A stretch of DNA of 64,000 nucleotides from Desulfocicer vacuolatum DSM 3385 (GCF_900176365.1 NZ_FWXY01000013.1:62001-126000), one strand, 5' to 3'. Numbered from the stretch's first letter, positions 25,342-35,140 are shown. The notes: generated from the sequence alone by a model not told the origin. Program-made: numbers and translations.

Positions 25342-27750
25342 ATGAGTAGAAAGATCAGAAAGGCAGCGGTGATCGGTTCCGGTATAATGGGTGGAGGTAT
25401 TGCCGCTCTTCTTGCCGGTGCCGGCGTGGATGTGCTTTTGCTGGATATTGTTCCGTTTGATTTGACGGATGAAGAAAAAAAAGATCCCACAGCACGAAAT
25501 CGCATGGTTAAAGCGGGCATGGATGCGGCCCTTGCTTCTTTTCCATCCCTGTTCATGACCAAAAAAGATGCCACATTGATTAAAATCGGTAACCTTGATG
25601 ATGATTTTGATAAATTGGCAGAGTGTGACTGGATTGTTGAGGTGGTGGTTGAGAATCTTAAAATCAAACAAGATCTTTTCGGTCGCATTGAAGGCGTCAG
25701 AAAGCCAGGCGCCATTATCAGTTCTAACACTTCCGGTATCCCTTTAAAAGACATGTCCCAGGGCTTGAGTTCTGATTTTAAACAACATTTTCTGGGGACC
25801 CATTTTTTTAACCCCGTTCGCTATATGCATCTTCTGGAGCTCATCCCCGGAGAGGAAACCCTTCCTGAAGTTCTTAATTTTATTGCCGGTTTTGGTGAGA
25901 AGAATCTGGGTAAGGGTATTGTCTGGGCCAAGGATACCCCCAATTTTGTGGGAAATCGCATCGGTGTCCATGGTATCGGGGCCGTGATGTCCTCCATGCT
26001 GGAAGATGGATTGAGCATTCCTGAAGTGGATGCCCTGTTTGGTCCGGCCCTGGGTCGGCCCAAGACAGCTATTTTTAAAACCACAGATCTTGTGGGTCTG
26101 GATACCATGGCCCATGTGTGTCAAAACTCCTATGACCTTTGTCCTGATGATGAACAGCGGGATGCCTTTGTGGTTCCTGAGTTCGTCAAACAGATGATTG
26201 ACAAAAAACTTCTTGGCAATAAAACAAAGGCCGGTTTTTATAAAACAGATCTGACACCGGAGTGGAAAAAAGTTCGAAAAGTGCTCAATCCTGCCACATT
26301 GGAATATGAAGATCTCATCCGTCCCACCTTTCCCTGTCTGGATGCCGCCAAAAAACTGCCCACCCTTCCCGAAAAAATTAAATGTGTTCTTACAGGGGAT
26401 GACAAGGGGGCAAAATTTGCCTGGAAAATGGCAGTGAAAAGCTTTCAGTATGCGGCCAACAGAATCCCTGAAATTTCCGACACCGTCATAGAAATTGATA
26501 ACTCCATGAAATGGGGATATAATTTTGAAATGGGTCCCTTTGAAATGTGGGATACCTATGGCGTTGCAGAGGCTGTTGAGAGAATGAAGGCCGAAGGCTA
26601 TGATGTTCCGGAAAATGTCGCTGCCATGCTGGCTGCGGGTCATACCTGTTTTTACAAACTGGAACAGGGTAAAAATTACTTTTATGATTTTGCATCAGCC
26701 GCCTACAAAGTGGTTCCCATGAGTGACACCATGGTTTCCCTTGCCGCTGCCCGGGGTAACGATAAAGTGGTTCAGGAAAACAGTTCTGCAAGCCTCATTG
26801 ACATTGGGGACGGTGTGTTCTGTCTTGAGTTTCACACCAAAATGAACGCTTTGAACGCTGAAATCATTGACTCCATTGACGGAGCACTTGACTACGTGGA
26901 TGCCAATGGGGCAGGGCTTGTTATTGGTAACCAGGCCGGTGGCATGCCCGGTGCTTTTTCTGCCGGTGCTGATCTTTCCCTGGTGTCCCGTCTGGCCCAT
27001 GATAAAAAATATGCAGAATTAACCACTTTCCTTGAAAGAGCCCAGACCGGTATCCAGAAGGCAAAATACGCTCCCTTTCCTGTGGTGGCAGCGCCCTATG
27101 GCATGACCTTGGGCGGTGGATGTGAAACCTGCCTGGGTGCCGACCGCATTGTGGCCCATGCAGAGCTTTACATGGGGCTTGTGGAAATCGGTGTGGGGCT
27201 GTTGCCCGCCGGTGGCGGTTGCATGAATATCTGGAAAAAATTTATTGATGCCCTTCCGGCAGGGGTTGCCAAAGATACGGATCTTGCTAAACTCTTTATT
27301 CCCGCTTTTATGAATGTGGCCATGGCCAAGGTTTCCATGTCCGCAGCCGAGGCCCGGGCCAATGGATTTTTGGGGCTTGCTGATCGCATCGTATTTAACC
27401 GGGATAACCTGGTGGGTGAAGCCAAAAAAGAGGTCTTGAAAATGGTGGATGATGCCTATGCTCCCCCCATGAAAAAGCCCCTGCGGGTTATGGGAAATGC
27501 TGCCCAGGGTATGATCAATGCGGAAATTTATAATATGCTCAATGGTAAATTCATGAGTGAGTATGATGCGTTTCTGGCCAAACGCATAGCCTATGTCATG
27601 AGCGGTGGGGAAGCCAATAAAAACAGCATGCTGCCTGAAGAAGCTATTCTTAAACTGGAAAGAGACACCTTTGTGGATCTTGTTAAAGAGGAAAAATCAC
27701 TTGCCAGGATTGACCACATGCTTAAAACCGGTAAACCCCTGAGAAACTAA
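25342..27750 (+). CDS. fadN: 3-hydroxyacyl-CoA dehydrogenase / enoyl-CoA hydratase (FadN type)
   Basis: The bifunctional beta-oxidation enzyme hydrates enoyl-CoA and oxidises the 3-hydroxyacyl-CoA with NAD. The dehydrogenase comes first: Rossmann loop GSGIMGGGIAALLAG at residues 12-26 and the HFFNPVRYMHLLELIPG stretch near residue 155. The hydratase/crotonase part follows at about 485-700, with GMTLGGGCETCLGADRIV near 595 and GLVEIGVGLLPAGGG near 615. This order and the length of 802 are those of Bacillus FadN, not of FadB or FadJ. The ribosome site AGGAGGT lies just before ATG 25342. fadA follows after 123 bases, with an R2 palindrome between them. Confidence 0.92.
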   Translation: MSRKIRKAAVIGSGIMGGGIAALLAGAGVDVLLLDIVPFDLTDEEKKDPTARNRMVKAGMDAALASFPSLFMTKKDATLIKIGNLDDDFDKLAECDWIVEVVVENLKIKQDLFGRIEGVRKPGAIISSNTSGIPLKDMSQGLSSDFKQHFLGTHFFNPVRYMHLLELIPGEETLPEVLNFIAGFGEKNLGKGIVWAKDTPNFVGNRIGVHGIGAVMSSMLEDGLSIPEVDALFGPALGRPKTAIFKTTDLVGLDTMAHVCQNSYDLCPDDEQRDAFVVPEFVKQMIDKKLLGNKTKAGFYKTDLTPEWKKVRKVLNPATLEYEDLIRPTFPCLDAAKKLPTLPEKIKCVLTGDDKGAKFAWKMAVKSFQYAANRIPEISDTVIEIDNSMKWGYNFEMGPFEMWDTYGVAEAVERMKAEGYDVPENVAAMLAAGHTCFYKLEQGKNYFYDFASAAYKVVPMSDTMVSLAAARGNDKVVQENSSASLIDIGDGVFCLEFHTKMNALNAEIIDSIDGALDYVDANGAGLVIGNQAGGMPGAFSAGADLSLVSRLAHDKKYAELTTFLERAQTGIQKAKYAPFPVVAAPYGMTLGGGCETCLGADRIVAHAELYMGLVEIGVGLLPAGGGCMNIWKKFIDALPAGVAKDTDLAKLFIPAFMNVAMAKVSMSAAEARANGFLGLADRIVFNRDNLVGEAKKEVLKMVDDAYAPPMKKPLRVMGNAAQGMINAEIYNMLNGKFMSEYDAFLAKRIAYVMSGGEANKNSMLPEEAILKLERDTFVDLVKEEKSLARIDHMLKTGKPLRN

Positions 27751-27774
27751 AACTAACCGTGTACTCTTAATTTG

Positions 27775-27832
27775 CCGGTTCGCATTTTTTAAAATAAATT
27801 TTTTTAGAAAATTCTAAAAAAGTGTGAATCGG
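27775..27832. repeat. R2-type palindrome, copy 5 (fadN-fadA gap)
   Basis: CCGGTTCGCATTTTTT at 27775-27790 and AAAAAAGTGTGAATCGG at 27816-27832 form an imperfect stem like the R2 core. The inner TTTTTTTAGAAAATTCTAAAAAA also pairs with itself. It could reduce or set off fadA expression from fadN. Confidence 0.5.
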
Positions 27833-27873
27833 TCAAAATGATATACAGATCACAGGAATAGAGAGGAATATCC

Positions 27874-29052
27874 ATGAAAGACGCATATATAGTACAATCT
27901 GTAAGAACCCCCGGCTGCAAACAGAGAAGGGGACTGTTTAAAGAGACCCGGCCCGAAGAGCTCCTTTCTTTTATCATGAAAGAGGCTGTGGACAGAACAG
28001 ATAATTTAAAGGCCCAAGACCTTGAAGATGTGATGTGCGGATGTGCCTTTCCCGAGGCAGAGCAAGGATTGAACATTGGTCGGGTGGCATCCAAGATGGC
28101 TGGATTTCCCGACCATGTATCCGGTGCCACGGTGAATCGATTTTGTGCTTCAGGTCTGGAAGCCATTGCCCTGGCATCGGCCCGGGTGCAGATGGGGTGG
28201 TCCGAGATCACCATGGGAGCCGGTGTGGAATCCATGACCTTTGTGCCCATGGGCGGCAATGTGCCCCGACCCCATCCTGAATATTCAAAAACCAATCCTG
28301 AAAATTATATTTCCATGGGTATCACTGCAGAAAATGTGGCCAATCGCTACAACATCAGCAGGGAGGAGCAGGATATTTTTGCTTCCAAATCCCAAGCCAA
28401 GGCAGCCAAGGCCCGGGACAATGGTCTATTTACAGAAATTGTACCCACTCCTGCCTATAAATTTGTTCCCCAGGCCGATGGCACCATGAAAAAAGAAACC
28501 TTTATGGTTGAGCATGATGACGGCATTCGTGAGTCCACGCCAGAGGGGCTTGGAAAGCTTAGAACCGTTTTTGCCGTGAACGGATCTGTTACAGCTGGCA
28601 ACTCTTCCCAGACCACGGATGGCGCTGCCGCCACCATCATTGCTTCCAAGGAAAAATGTGAGGAACTGGGGTTAAAACCCATTGCCCGTCTGGTGGCTTA
28701 CACCAGTGTTGGTTGTAAATCAGATGAAATGGGTGTGGGACCCCGGTATGCCATTCCCAAAGCTTTGGAGCTTGCCGGTCTCACCATTGATGACATTGAT
28801 ATTTATGAGATCAACGAAGCCTTTGCCTCCCAGGCCCTTTATTGCATAAAAGAACTCAATCTTGAACAGTACATGGATAAAATTAACATCCATGGCGGTG
28901 CCATTGCATTGGGGCATCCCCTGGGATGCACCGGTGCCAAATTGACTGCCACCTGCCTTGCCAACCTTAAAGAAGTCAATGGTAAATATGGGGTGGTTTC
29001 CATGTGCATTGGCGGTGGTATGGGATCTGCTGCTGTTTTTGAGAGGCTTTAA
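27874..29052 (+). CDS. fadA: Acetyl-CoA acyltransferase (3-ketoacyl-CoA thiolase)
   Basis: The thiolase cleaves 3-ketoacyl-CoA with CoA in the last step of beta-oxidation. The nucleophilic cysteine is in TVNRFCASGLEAIA near residue 90. The His of GGAIALGHPLGCTGAKL near residue 350 and the second Cys in VVSMCIGGGMGSA near residue 380 complete the active site. The 392-residue length is standard. AGAGGA lies before ATG 27874. It pairs with fadN, as in Bacillus fadNAE, while the matching acyl-CoA dehydrogenase lies at 53.7 kb. Two terminators follow. Confidence 0.93.
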   Translation: MKDAYIVQSVRTPGCKQRRGLFKETRPEELLSFIMKEAVDRTDNLKAQDLEDVMCGCAFPEAEQGLNIGRVASKMAGFPDHVSGATVNRFCASGLEAIALASARVQMGWSEITMGAGVESMTFVPMGGNVPRPHPEYSKTNPENYISMGITAENVANRYNISREEQDIFASKSQAKAAKARDNGLFTEIVPTPAYKFVPQADGTMKKETFMVEHDDGIRESTPEGLGKLRTVFAVNGSVTAGNSSQTTDGAAATIIASKEKCEELGLKPIARLVAYTSVGCKSDEMGVGPRYAIPKALELAGLTIDDIDIYEINEAFASQALYCIKELNLEQYMDKINIHGGAIALGHPLGCTGAKLTATCLANLKEVNGKYGVVSMCIGGGMGSAAVFERL

Positions 29053-29108
29053 TGCTTTTGGATTGAAATTCGATTTTTTTTACATAACCATCATGATTTG
29101 ACAAAAAA

Positions 29109-29142
29109 TAAAAGGCCACTCAATTTTTTGTGTGGCCTTTTA
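29109..29142 (+). terminator. Terminator after fadA
   Basis: AAAAGGCCAC and GTGGCCTTTT pair around a T-rich loop and end in a short T run. It lies about 56 bases after the fadA stop. Confidence 0.8.
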
Positions 29143-29159
29143 AGGTTTTGTAGAGTAAA

Positions 29160-29200
29160 AAACCGCTGCAAAATTATTGTATTTCGCAGCGGTTTTTTTT
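29160..29200. terminator. Bidirectional terminator, fadA / Fe-S selenoprotein
   Basis: AACCGCTGC and GCAGCGGTT form a 9-bp GC-rich stem followed on the plus strand by eight T. On the minus strand the preceding A run (aaaaaacc) gives a T tail. It serves the two convergent genes. Confidence 0.85.
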
Positions 29201-29229
29201 ATGGTTAGTAAATGCTATATAATTTAAAA

Positions 29230-30549
29230 TTACATGGCTGATTCCGGATGGAACACATCCACTTCTTTTAAATCGTCTCCCAGATATTCCCGCTCATTGG
29301 GACCCAGAATACCAAGGGAGAGGCACAGCATGGTCCAGAGATGGACAGTTTGCCATGCATGGTCATTGACATCGCTCAGGTCATGCACCTGGGCATGGCA
29401 ATTGTGGCAGGGGGTGATGCAATAGTCTGCCTTTGTTGCCAGGATCTGGTTTGTCTTTGTCTGGCCATAGGATCGTCGCGCCTCGGTGAAGCCAGACTGG
29501 AGAAAACCACCGCCGCCGCCGCAGCAGAAGTTGTTGGATTTGTTGGGGGTCATGTCAATGAAGTTCTCTTCCCCCACCACGGCCTTGACCACAAATCTCA
29601 GGTCATCGGCAACGGGATCTCCCAATGTTTTTCTTACCAGCTGACATGGATCCTGGACAGTGAATTTAATTTTTCTGTCCTTGTTCCAGTCACTACTGGG
29701 TTTGAGTTTTCCTTCTTTGATCCATTTTGCGTAGAGTTGAATAATGCTCAGGATTTCAAACTTGTGCTCAATCTTGAATTTTTTCAGTCCTGCCAGGACT
29801 GCGAATAGTTCGTGCCCTCACTCGGTGTTGAGCCAGTACTTGGCCCCCAGATCGTCCACTGCCTTGGCTTTGGTGCGGACAATTTTTTCCCAGGTCTCAT
29901 CTTCGGCCATGAACATGCAGTAGTTTTCTGCGGCAAAACCTTTGGAGCTGTATGTCCAGTCAGCACCTGCAAGGTGGAGGATTTTCCACAGGGGCACCAT
30001 CTCATCGGGCTCGGTCACCGGTTCCCTGGAGTTCTGGTTTAATACATACATGGCCCCTTCCCGGTTGACGTCGGCTGTCATTTCAGCAAACTCAGGCTGG
30101 GCCTCCTGGTACTCTTCCAGGACATCCTCCACCACAAATTCAAAATCCTCTTCTGTGGCACCCATGGCGCTGCAGGTGTCATTTCGAAGGGCCATATCAC
30201 AGGAACCCACAATACCCTTGGGTTTGTCTTCCCTGGCCCAGGACTGTCTGGCATAAAACACCAGCTGGGGAATATTGATTTCCATGGGGCAGACATATAT
30301 GCATCGCTGACACATGGAACACATCCAGACCCAGTCCGATGTCAGGATCTCTTCATCCATTCCCAGGGCCGCCATTCTCAGAAATTTTCTGGGATCCATG
30401 CCTTCAAGGCCCGTGGCCGGACACCCCGAAGCACATGCACCGCATGTGAGACAGGCATTGAGATTGCCACCGTCAGGCAGAATCTCCATGACCTTGTTTT
30501 TGAAAACACTTTTGTGTTTTCTTCCAATTTTAACCGCTGCTTCACCCAT
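29230..30549 (-). CDS. HdrD/GlpC-like Fe-S oxidoreductase with in-frame UGA (probable selenoprotein)
   Basis: One reading frame runs from ATG 30549 to TAA 29230, broken only by UGA at 29820-29818. Read as selenocysteine (residue 244), it gives a 439-residue soluble Fe-S protein. The N-terminus carries two [4Fe-4S] motifs, CLTCGACASGCP near residue 33 and CSMCQRCIYVCP near residue 77. The C-terminal half has a CCG domain: DPCQLVRK, NNFCCGGGGGF, CITPCHNC. The UGA stands in TE-U-GHELF, where relatives have Cys (TECGH type), a probable ligand of the noncubane cluster. A 6-bp hairpin with loop TGGCA starts 17 bases after UGA, as a bacterial SECIS does. GGAGG precedes ATG 30549. The gene converges on fadA and may carry electrons for acyl-CoA oxidation (inference). 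A conventional caller would report two fragments or a truncated protein. Confidence 0.88.
29785..29801 (-). promoter_or_regulatory. SECIS-like hairpin downstream of UGA
   Basis: On the minus strand CAGTCC-TGGCA-GGACTG forms a perfect 6-bp stem with a five-base loop having G at positions 2 and 3. The loop begins 23 bases after the UGA, within the range in which SelB needs the bacterial SECIS. The hairpin lies inside the reading frame. Confidence 0.8.
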
Positions 30550-30679
30550 GCTTTACGTTCCTCCGTATCCTATTTGTCATTCAAGTGGGTCAAAAGTTTG
30601 GGCGTTTGACGACACTTTTTCCTTGGGCATTTTTATGATTTTTGAAAGGGGTATTCATGGTCGGGCTTTTGGGGAAATA

Positions 30680-30704
30680 GCATAACCGTATAAAGTGGTT
30701 ATGC
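30680..30704. promoter_or_regulatory. Inverted repeat upstream of the selenoprotein gene
   Basis: GCATAACC at 30680-30687 and GGTTATGC at 30697-30704 pair perfectly across nine bases, about 130 bases before ATG 30549. It could be an operator; no T run supports a terminator. Confidence 0.35.
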
Positions 30705-31106
30705 AAATTATCCTTGATATCAATCCTTACAGACGCATGTATGGTAAGGGATTAAAATCAATGAACCCTTTGGGCGCCATGTCCACAGCTTTCAGTTAAT
30801 AATTAATTTGTTTCTGCTATAACTCGTCACTCATAAGTTCTCCAGTTTGATGCCACATAATGTGATTCTTTGAAATTGAACATATCCCATGTGGTATGAA
30901 AAATGAGAATTTCGGACTCATGAGTGCCATAAGTATATCGTATTATTTTTCTCTTATTGACAGCATGTTGTCAACCTATTTAAGAAAAAACTGTATTTAT
31001 GCACTCTTTTTGAGCTTATACTCTATATTCAGACTCCTGACTCTGATTTTTACGTTATTTGGGGAAGAGAAGCAAAAAGCCTTTTTGATTTTGGCTTGTC
31101 TAAGGT

Positions 31107-31135
31107 TTGACATTTTATCAAGGTGCCCTTAATAT
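31107..31135 (+). promoter_or_regulatory. Sigma-70 promoter of hrpA
   Basis: TTGACA at 31107-31112, a 17-base spacer and TAATAT at 31130-31135 make a near-consensus promoter. Transcription would start near 31142, only about three bases before the ATG of hrpA. Confidence 0.7.
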
Positions 31136-31144
31136 TTCTTCCCT

Positions 31145-34100
31145 ATGAAAGAGATAAAAAAAATAGAAAAATTACTGAATCGGGTGATGTGCGTGGACCG
31201 GCCCCACTTAATCCGGGGGCTTCGCGGTTTGAAAAAAAAAGGGGCCGGAAATGCCGGGAAAAGAGATGCCGGGGAAAAGGAAAAACAGGCAGCCCGGCTT
31301 TATAACAGAGCCCTTCGTTCCGCTGCTCTTCGCACAGCCCGGGCCAAATCTATACCCAGGATTGTAGATTTTCCTGATCTGCCCATCACCCATAAAAAAG
31401 ATGAAATTATCCATGCTCTGAAGCATCATCGGGTGGTGATCATTGCCGGGGAGACCGGTTCCGGTAAAACCACCCAGATTCCCAAATTCTGCATGGAGGC
31501 GGGCAGGGGGGCTGCCGGCAGGATCGGGTGCACCCAGCCCCGGCGTATTGCAGCTATCACTGTGGCCAAACGTCTGGCAGAAGAGCTGAGAGAAGAGCTG
31601 GGAAGGAGCGTGGGGTATAAAATTCGTTTTGATGATCGCTCCAGCCAAAAGTCCATTATTAAAGTGATGACTGATGGAATCCTTTTGGCCGAAACCCAGA
31701 AAGATCCCTTTTTAAATGAGTATGATACACTCATTGTGGATGAGGCCCATGAACGGAGCCTCAACATTGATTTTACCCTGGGAATTCTTCGGGATCTGGT
31801 GCAAAAACGCCGGGATTTAAAACTTGTCATCACCTCTGCCACCATTGACACGGAAAAATTTTCCAAAGCCTTTGATGGCGCGCCGGTGATAGAGGTGTCC
31901 GGCAGAATGTACCCGGTGGAGCTGCGCTATATGCCGGTGCAAAACCATGATGATCCAGACCAGGATGACCAAGGGTATGTGGAGGCCGCTGTGGATGCTG
32001 TGGATATGATCCACAGGGAGTCACGCCAGGGTGATATCCTCATGTTCATGCCCACGGAGCAGGATATCACCGAGGCCATAGAGTTGTTGCGGGGTCGCCA
32101 ATACCCTGGAGTAACGGTGTTACCATTATATGCCAGGCTGTCGGCCCATGAACAGGCCAAGGTATTTTCCCGGGGACCGGGACGTAAAATTATTGTTTCC
32201 ACCAATGTGGCTGAAACATCTTTGACCATTCCCGGTATTAAATATGTGGTGGATTCCGGCCTTGCAAGAATCCCCCATTACTCCCCCAGAACCCGCACCA
32301 CAGCCTTGCCGGTGTCCCCCATTTCACGCAGCAGTGCAGACCAGAGAAAGGGGCGTTGCGGCCGGGTGTCCAACGGAGTGTGTATTCGGCTTTATGATGA
32401 GGCCGATTATGGGGCAAGGGCATTGTTTACTTCCCCTGAAATTTTAAGGAGCAACCTTGCCGAGGTTATTTTGCGGATGATATCCCTGGGACTGGGGGAT
32501 GTTGCATCATTTCCCTTTATTGATGCACCTGCGTCTAAATCCATCAAGGACGGATTTGATACCTTGATGGAGCTCGGGGCCATCTGTACCACCCAAAAAA
32601 GAGGGAAAAAGAGCTACACATTGACCCGGAAAGGGCGGGTCATGGCGGGTATCCCTGTGGACCCCAAGCTTTCCAGAATTCTCATTGAAGCTGAAGAAAG
32701 GGGCTGCCTTGAAGAGGCATCCGTTATTGCCTCGGCCCTGTCCATTGCAGATTTAAGGCAGCGGCCCCAGGATAAAACCCAGCAGGCAGACCAGAAACAC
32801 GCCCTTTTCAAGGATCCGGCATCGGATTTTATCACATTGTTAAATATCTGGAAGGCGTGTCACGGGGCGGAAAAGAGATTAAAGTCCCGCAATGGTCTTA
32901 GAAAGTTCTGCAAAGAACACTATCTTTCCTTTAAGCGTCTTCGGGAGTGGAAGGATATCCATGGACAAATCATGTCCGTACTCCGGGAACACGGCATCAC
33001 CGGGAAAAATAAAATATCATTAACAACGGGTACCAAGGGACTTAAAGCCAAAGAATTTGATATTGGGGGGCCTTTGTACATTGAACTTCATAAATCCCTT
33101 TTATGCGGTTATCTTGCCAACATTGCCCATAAAAAAGAGAAACATATCTTCCAGGCGGCCAAGGGGCAAAAGGCCATGATTTTTCCGGGGTCCGGGATTT
33201 TTAACAAGGCCGGTAACTGGATCGTGGCGGCTGAGTTTGTGGAAACCAGCCAGCTCTTTGCCAGAACCGCCGCCAATATTGATCCTGACTGGCTGGAAGA
33301 GCTGGCAGGCCCCCTTTGCACCCGCACCCATGCGTCTCCCCATTGGGAAAAGAAACGGGGGGAGGTGGTGGCAACGGAGCAGGTGTCTCTTTTTGGTCTG
33401 GTCATTGTTCCGGAAAGAAGGGTTTCCTATGGCGCCATAAATCCCGAAGAAGCCGGTGATATTTTTATAAGATCTGCCCTGGTGGAGGGGGAAGTACCCC
33501 GGCGGTTTCCTTTCATGGACCACAACCAGGAACTCATGGATGGATTGAGTAAACTGGAGGAAAAGATACGAAAACGTGATATTCTGGCCTCGGATGATGA
33601 AATTTTTTTCTTTTATAAAGAACGCCTGGAAATGCCCTTTTATAATTTGAAAACCTTTGCCAGGTATCTTAAGAAACGTCGGGAAGATACCTTTTTGCGC
33701 ATGACCCTTGGGGATCTTCAAAAAAATCAGCCGGATGAAGATCATCTTGCATCCTTACCTGACAGTCTTGAAATGGGGATGACCCGTTTTGATCTTGAAT
33801 ATGGTTTTGACCCCGGTGCCGAACATGACGGTGTTACTTTAAAGGTGCCGGCCATGTCTGCAGGGTCAGTGAAAAATGCTTCCCTTGAATATTTAGTACC
33901 GGGCCTTTTCAAAGAAAAAATAACGGCACTGATCAAAAATCTTCCCAAAAAATACCGGGTGCTGCTCATGCCGGTGTCCACCAAAGCCCAGATCATCGTA
34001 AAAGAGATGTCCCACCGGGACCGGCCTCTTTTTTCTGAACTCAGTCAATTTATTAACCGCCGGTTTGGTGTGAATGTACCGGCCTCTGCCTGGTCCGATA

Positions 34101-35140
34101 AGGGGCTTGAAGACCATTTAAAGATGCGCATATCCATCCGGGATGAAAAGGACCGGGAAATTGCAGCTTCCCGGGACAAAGGGGTTTTAAAGAATTTTTC
34201 TGACACCATGTTTCCCAGGGAAGATGCCTTTGAAAAGGTGTGCGCCGCATATGAAAAGGAAAATATTGTCTCCTGGACCCTGGGGGATCTGCCGGTTTCT
34301 GTACCTGTTGAGGCCGCAGAAGGCTATACCTATGGTGTTTACCCGGCACTGACCCGGGAGGGAGACCGGGTGGATCTTCGTCTTTTTAAAAAACAAGGTG
34401 CGGCCCGGGCATCCCACCGGGAGGGGGTGAAAAAGCTTTATGAACTCGTCTATGAGTCAGATATCAATGCCCTTAAAAAAGATTTAAAGCGTACCCGAAA
34501 GCTTAAAAAATACGCTGTTTTGGTGGGTGGGGAACTTTCCTTTGACAGGGCATTGTTTAACTGTGTGATGCGGCATCTGTTTTTAAAAGAAATTCGTACC
34601 CGGCACGATTTTGAAAGCCATGCCGGGGATACCATTCCCCAGCTGTATGACATTGGTCAAAAACTGGTTTCCGGGGTGGAACAATTGTGTGAAGCCCATG
34701 ATAAAACAATGGAAACATTAAAACAGATTCAGTTAAAAAATATAAGTCGTCCCCAGATATCACAATGGGTGGGCCGACTTGAATCTGCTGTCACAGCGCT
34801 TATTCCCAATGGATTTCTGGAAATCTACACCCTGGAAAGAATTCCCCATCTCAGGCGATATGTCATGGCCATTGGTATCCGTGCCCAGCGGGGAATGGTG
34901 GACTTTAACCGGGATCAGCAAAAGGCCGCTGCTGTGGAGAAATACACCACCCGGTTGAACGAAATGCTCAACTCGCTTTCCGTGGATTCTTCCCGGGAAA
35001 AGGCCGATGCCATTGAGGAATTTTTCTGGATGATCGAGGAGTATAAGGTCTCCCAGTTTGCCCAGGAATTGAAAACCCCGGTGAAAATATCCCCCAAACG
35101 GCTGGAGGAGCGGTGCCGGGCCATATCCCTTATGGTGTAA
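31145..35140 (+). CDS. hrpA: ATP-dependent RNA helicase HrpA
   Basis: HrpA is a DEAH-box RNA helicase involved in mRNA processing and rescue of stalled ribosomes in other bacteria. Walker A is GETGSGKTTQIPK near residue 100, the box is DEAHERS near residue 198 and SATIDTEKFS follows. The C-terminal helicase part holds STNVAETSLTIPGI and QRKGRCGRVSNGVCIRLY. The length of 1331 is close to the 1300 of E. coli HrpA. The N-terminus from ATG 31145 aligns with the start of the family (LLNRVMCVDRPHLIRGLRGL), yet no ribosome site precedes it and the promoter -10 lies 10 bases upstream, so the mRNA may be leaderless. An R1-derived terminator follows the stop. Confidence 0.92.
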   Translation: MKEIKKIEKLLNRVMCVDRPHLIRGLRGLKKKGAGNAGKRDAGEKEKQAARLYNRALRSAALRTARAKSIPRIVDFPDLPITHKKDEIIHALKHHRVVIIAGETGSGKTTQIPKFCMEAGRGAAGRIGCTQPRRIAAITVAKRLAEELREELGRSVGYKIRFDDRSSQKSIIKVMTDGILLAETQKDPFLNEYDTLIVDEAHERSLNIDFTLGILRDLVQKRRDLKLVITSATIDTEKFSKAFDGAPVIEVSGRMYPVELRYMPVQNHDDPDQDDQGYVEAAVDAVDMIHRESRQGDILMFMPTEQDITEAIELLRGRQYPGVTVLPLYARLSAHEQAKVFSRGPGRKIIVSTNVAETSLTIPGIKYVVDSGLARIPHYSPRTRTTALPVSPISRSSADQRKGRCGRVSNGVCIRLYDEADYGARALFTSPEILRSNLAEVILRMISLGLGDVASFPFIDAPASKSIKDGFDTLMELGAICTTQKRGKKSYTLTRKGRVMAGIPVDPKLSRILIEAEERGCLEEASVIASALSIADLRQRPQDKTQQADQKHALFKDPASDFITLLNIWKACHGAEKRLKSRNGLRKFCKEHYLSFKRLREWKDIHGQIMSVLREHGITGKNKISLTTGTKGLKAKEFDIGGPLYIELHKSLLCGYLANIAHKKEKHIFQAAKGQKAMIFPGSGIFNKAGNWIVAAEFVETSQLFARTAANIDPDWLEELAGPLCTRTHASPHWEKKRGEVVATEQVSLFGLVIVPERRVSYGAINPEEAGDIFIRSALVEGEVPRRFPFMDHNQELMDGLSKLEEKIRKRDILASDDEIFFFYKERLEMPFYNLKTFARYLKKRREDTFLRMTLGDLQKNQPDEDHLASLPDSLEMGMTRFDLEYGFDPGAEHDGVTLKVPAMSAGSVKNASLEYLVPGLFKEKITALIKNLPKKYRVLLMPVSTKAQIIVKEMSHRDRPLFSELSQFINRRFGVNVPASAWSDKGLEDHLKMRISIRDEKDREIAASRDKGVLKNFSDTMFPREDAFEKVCAAYEKENIVSWTLGDLPVSVPVEAAEGYTYGVYPALTREGDRVDLRLFKKQGAARASHREGVKKLYELVYESDINALKKDLKRTRKLKKYAVLVGGELSFDRALFNCVMRHLFLKEIRTRHDFESHAGDTIPQLYDIGQKLVSGVEQLCEAHDKTMETLKQIQLKNISRPQISQWVGRLESAVTALIPNGFLEIYTLERIPHLRRYVMAIGIRAQRGMVDFNRDQQKAAAVEKYTTRLNEMLNSLSVDSSREKADAIEEFFWMIEEYKVSQFAQELKTPVKISPKRLEERCRAISLMV

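Larger units (their letters stand above)
30550..31144. other. Divergent region selenoprotein / hrpA
   Basis: A 595-base region with no gene I trust. It holds the GGAGG leader of the selenoprotein gene, a perfect 8-bp inverted repeat GCATAACC/GGTTATGC (30680-30704) and, at its right end, a strong promoter for hrpA. A 78-codon frame at 30896-31132 has no ribosome site and an atypical composition. Confidence 0.5.

Noticed and set aside
30896-31132. 78-codon frame with hydrophobic middle upstream of hrpA
   Set aside because: No ribosome site, odd composition, and it overlaps the hrpA promoter.
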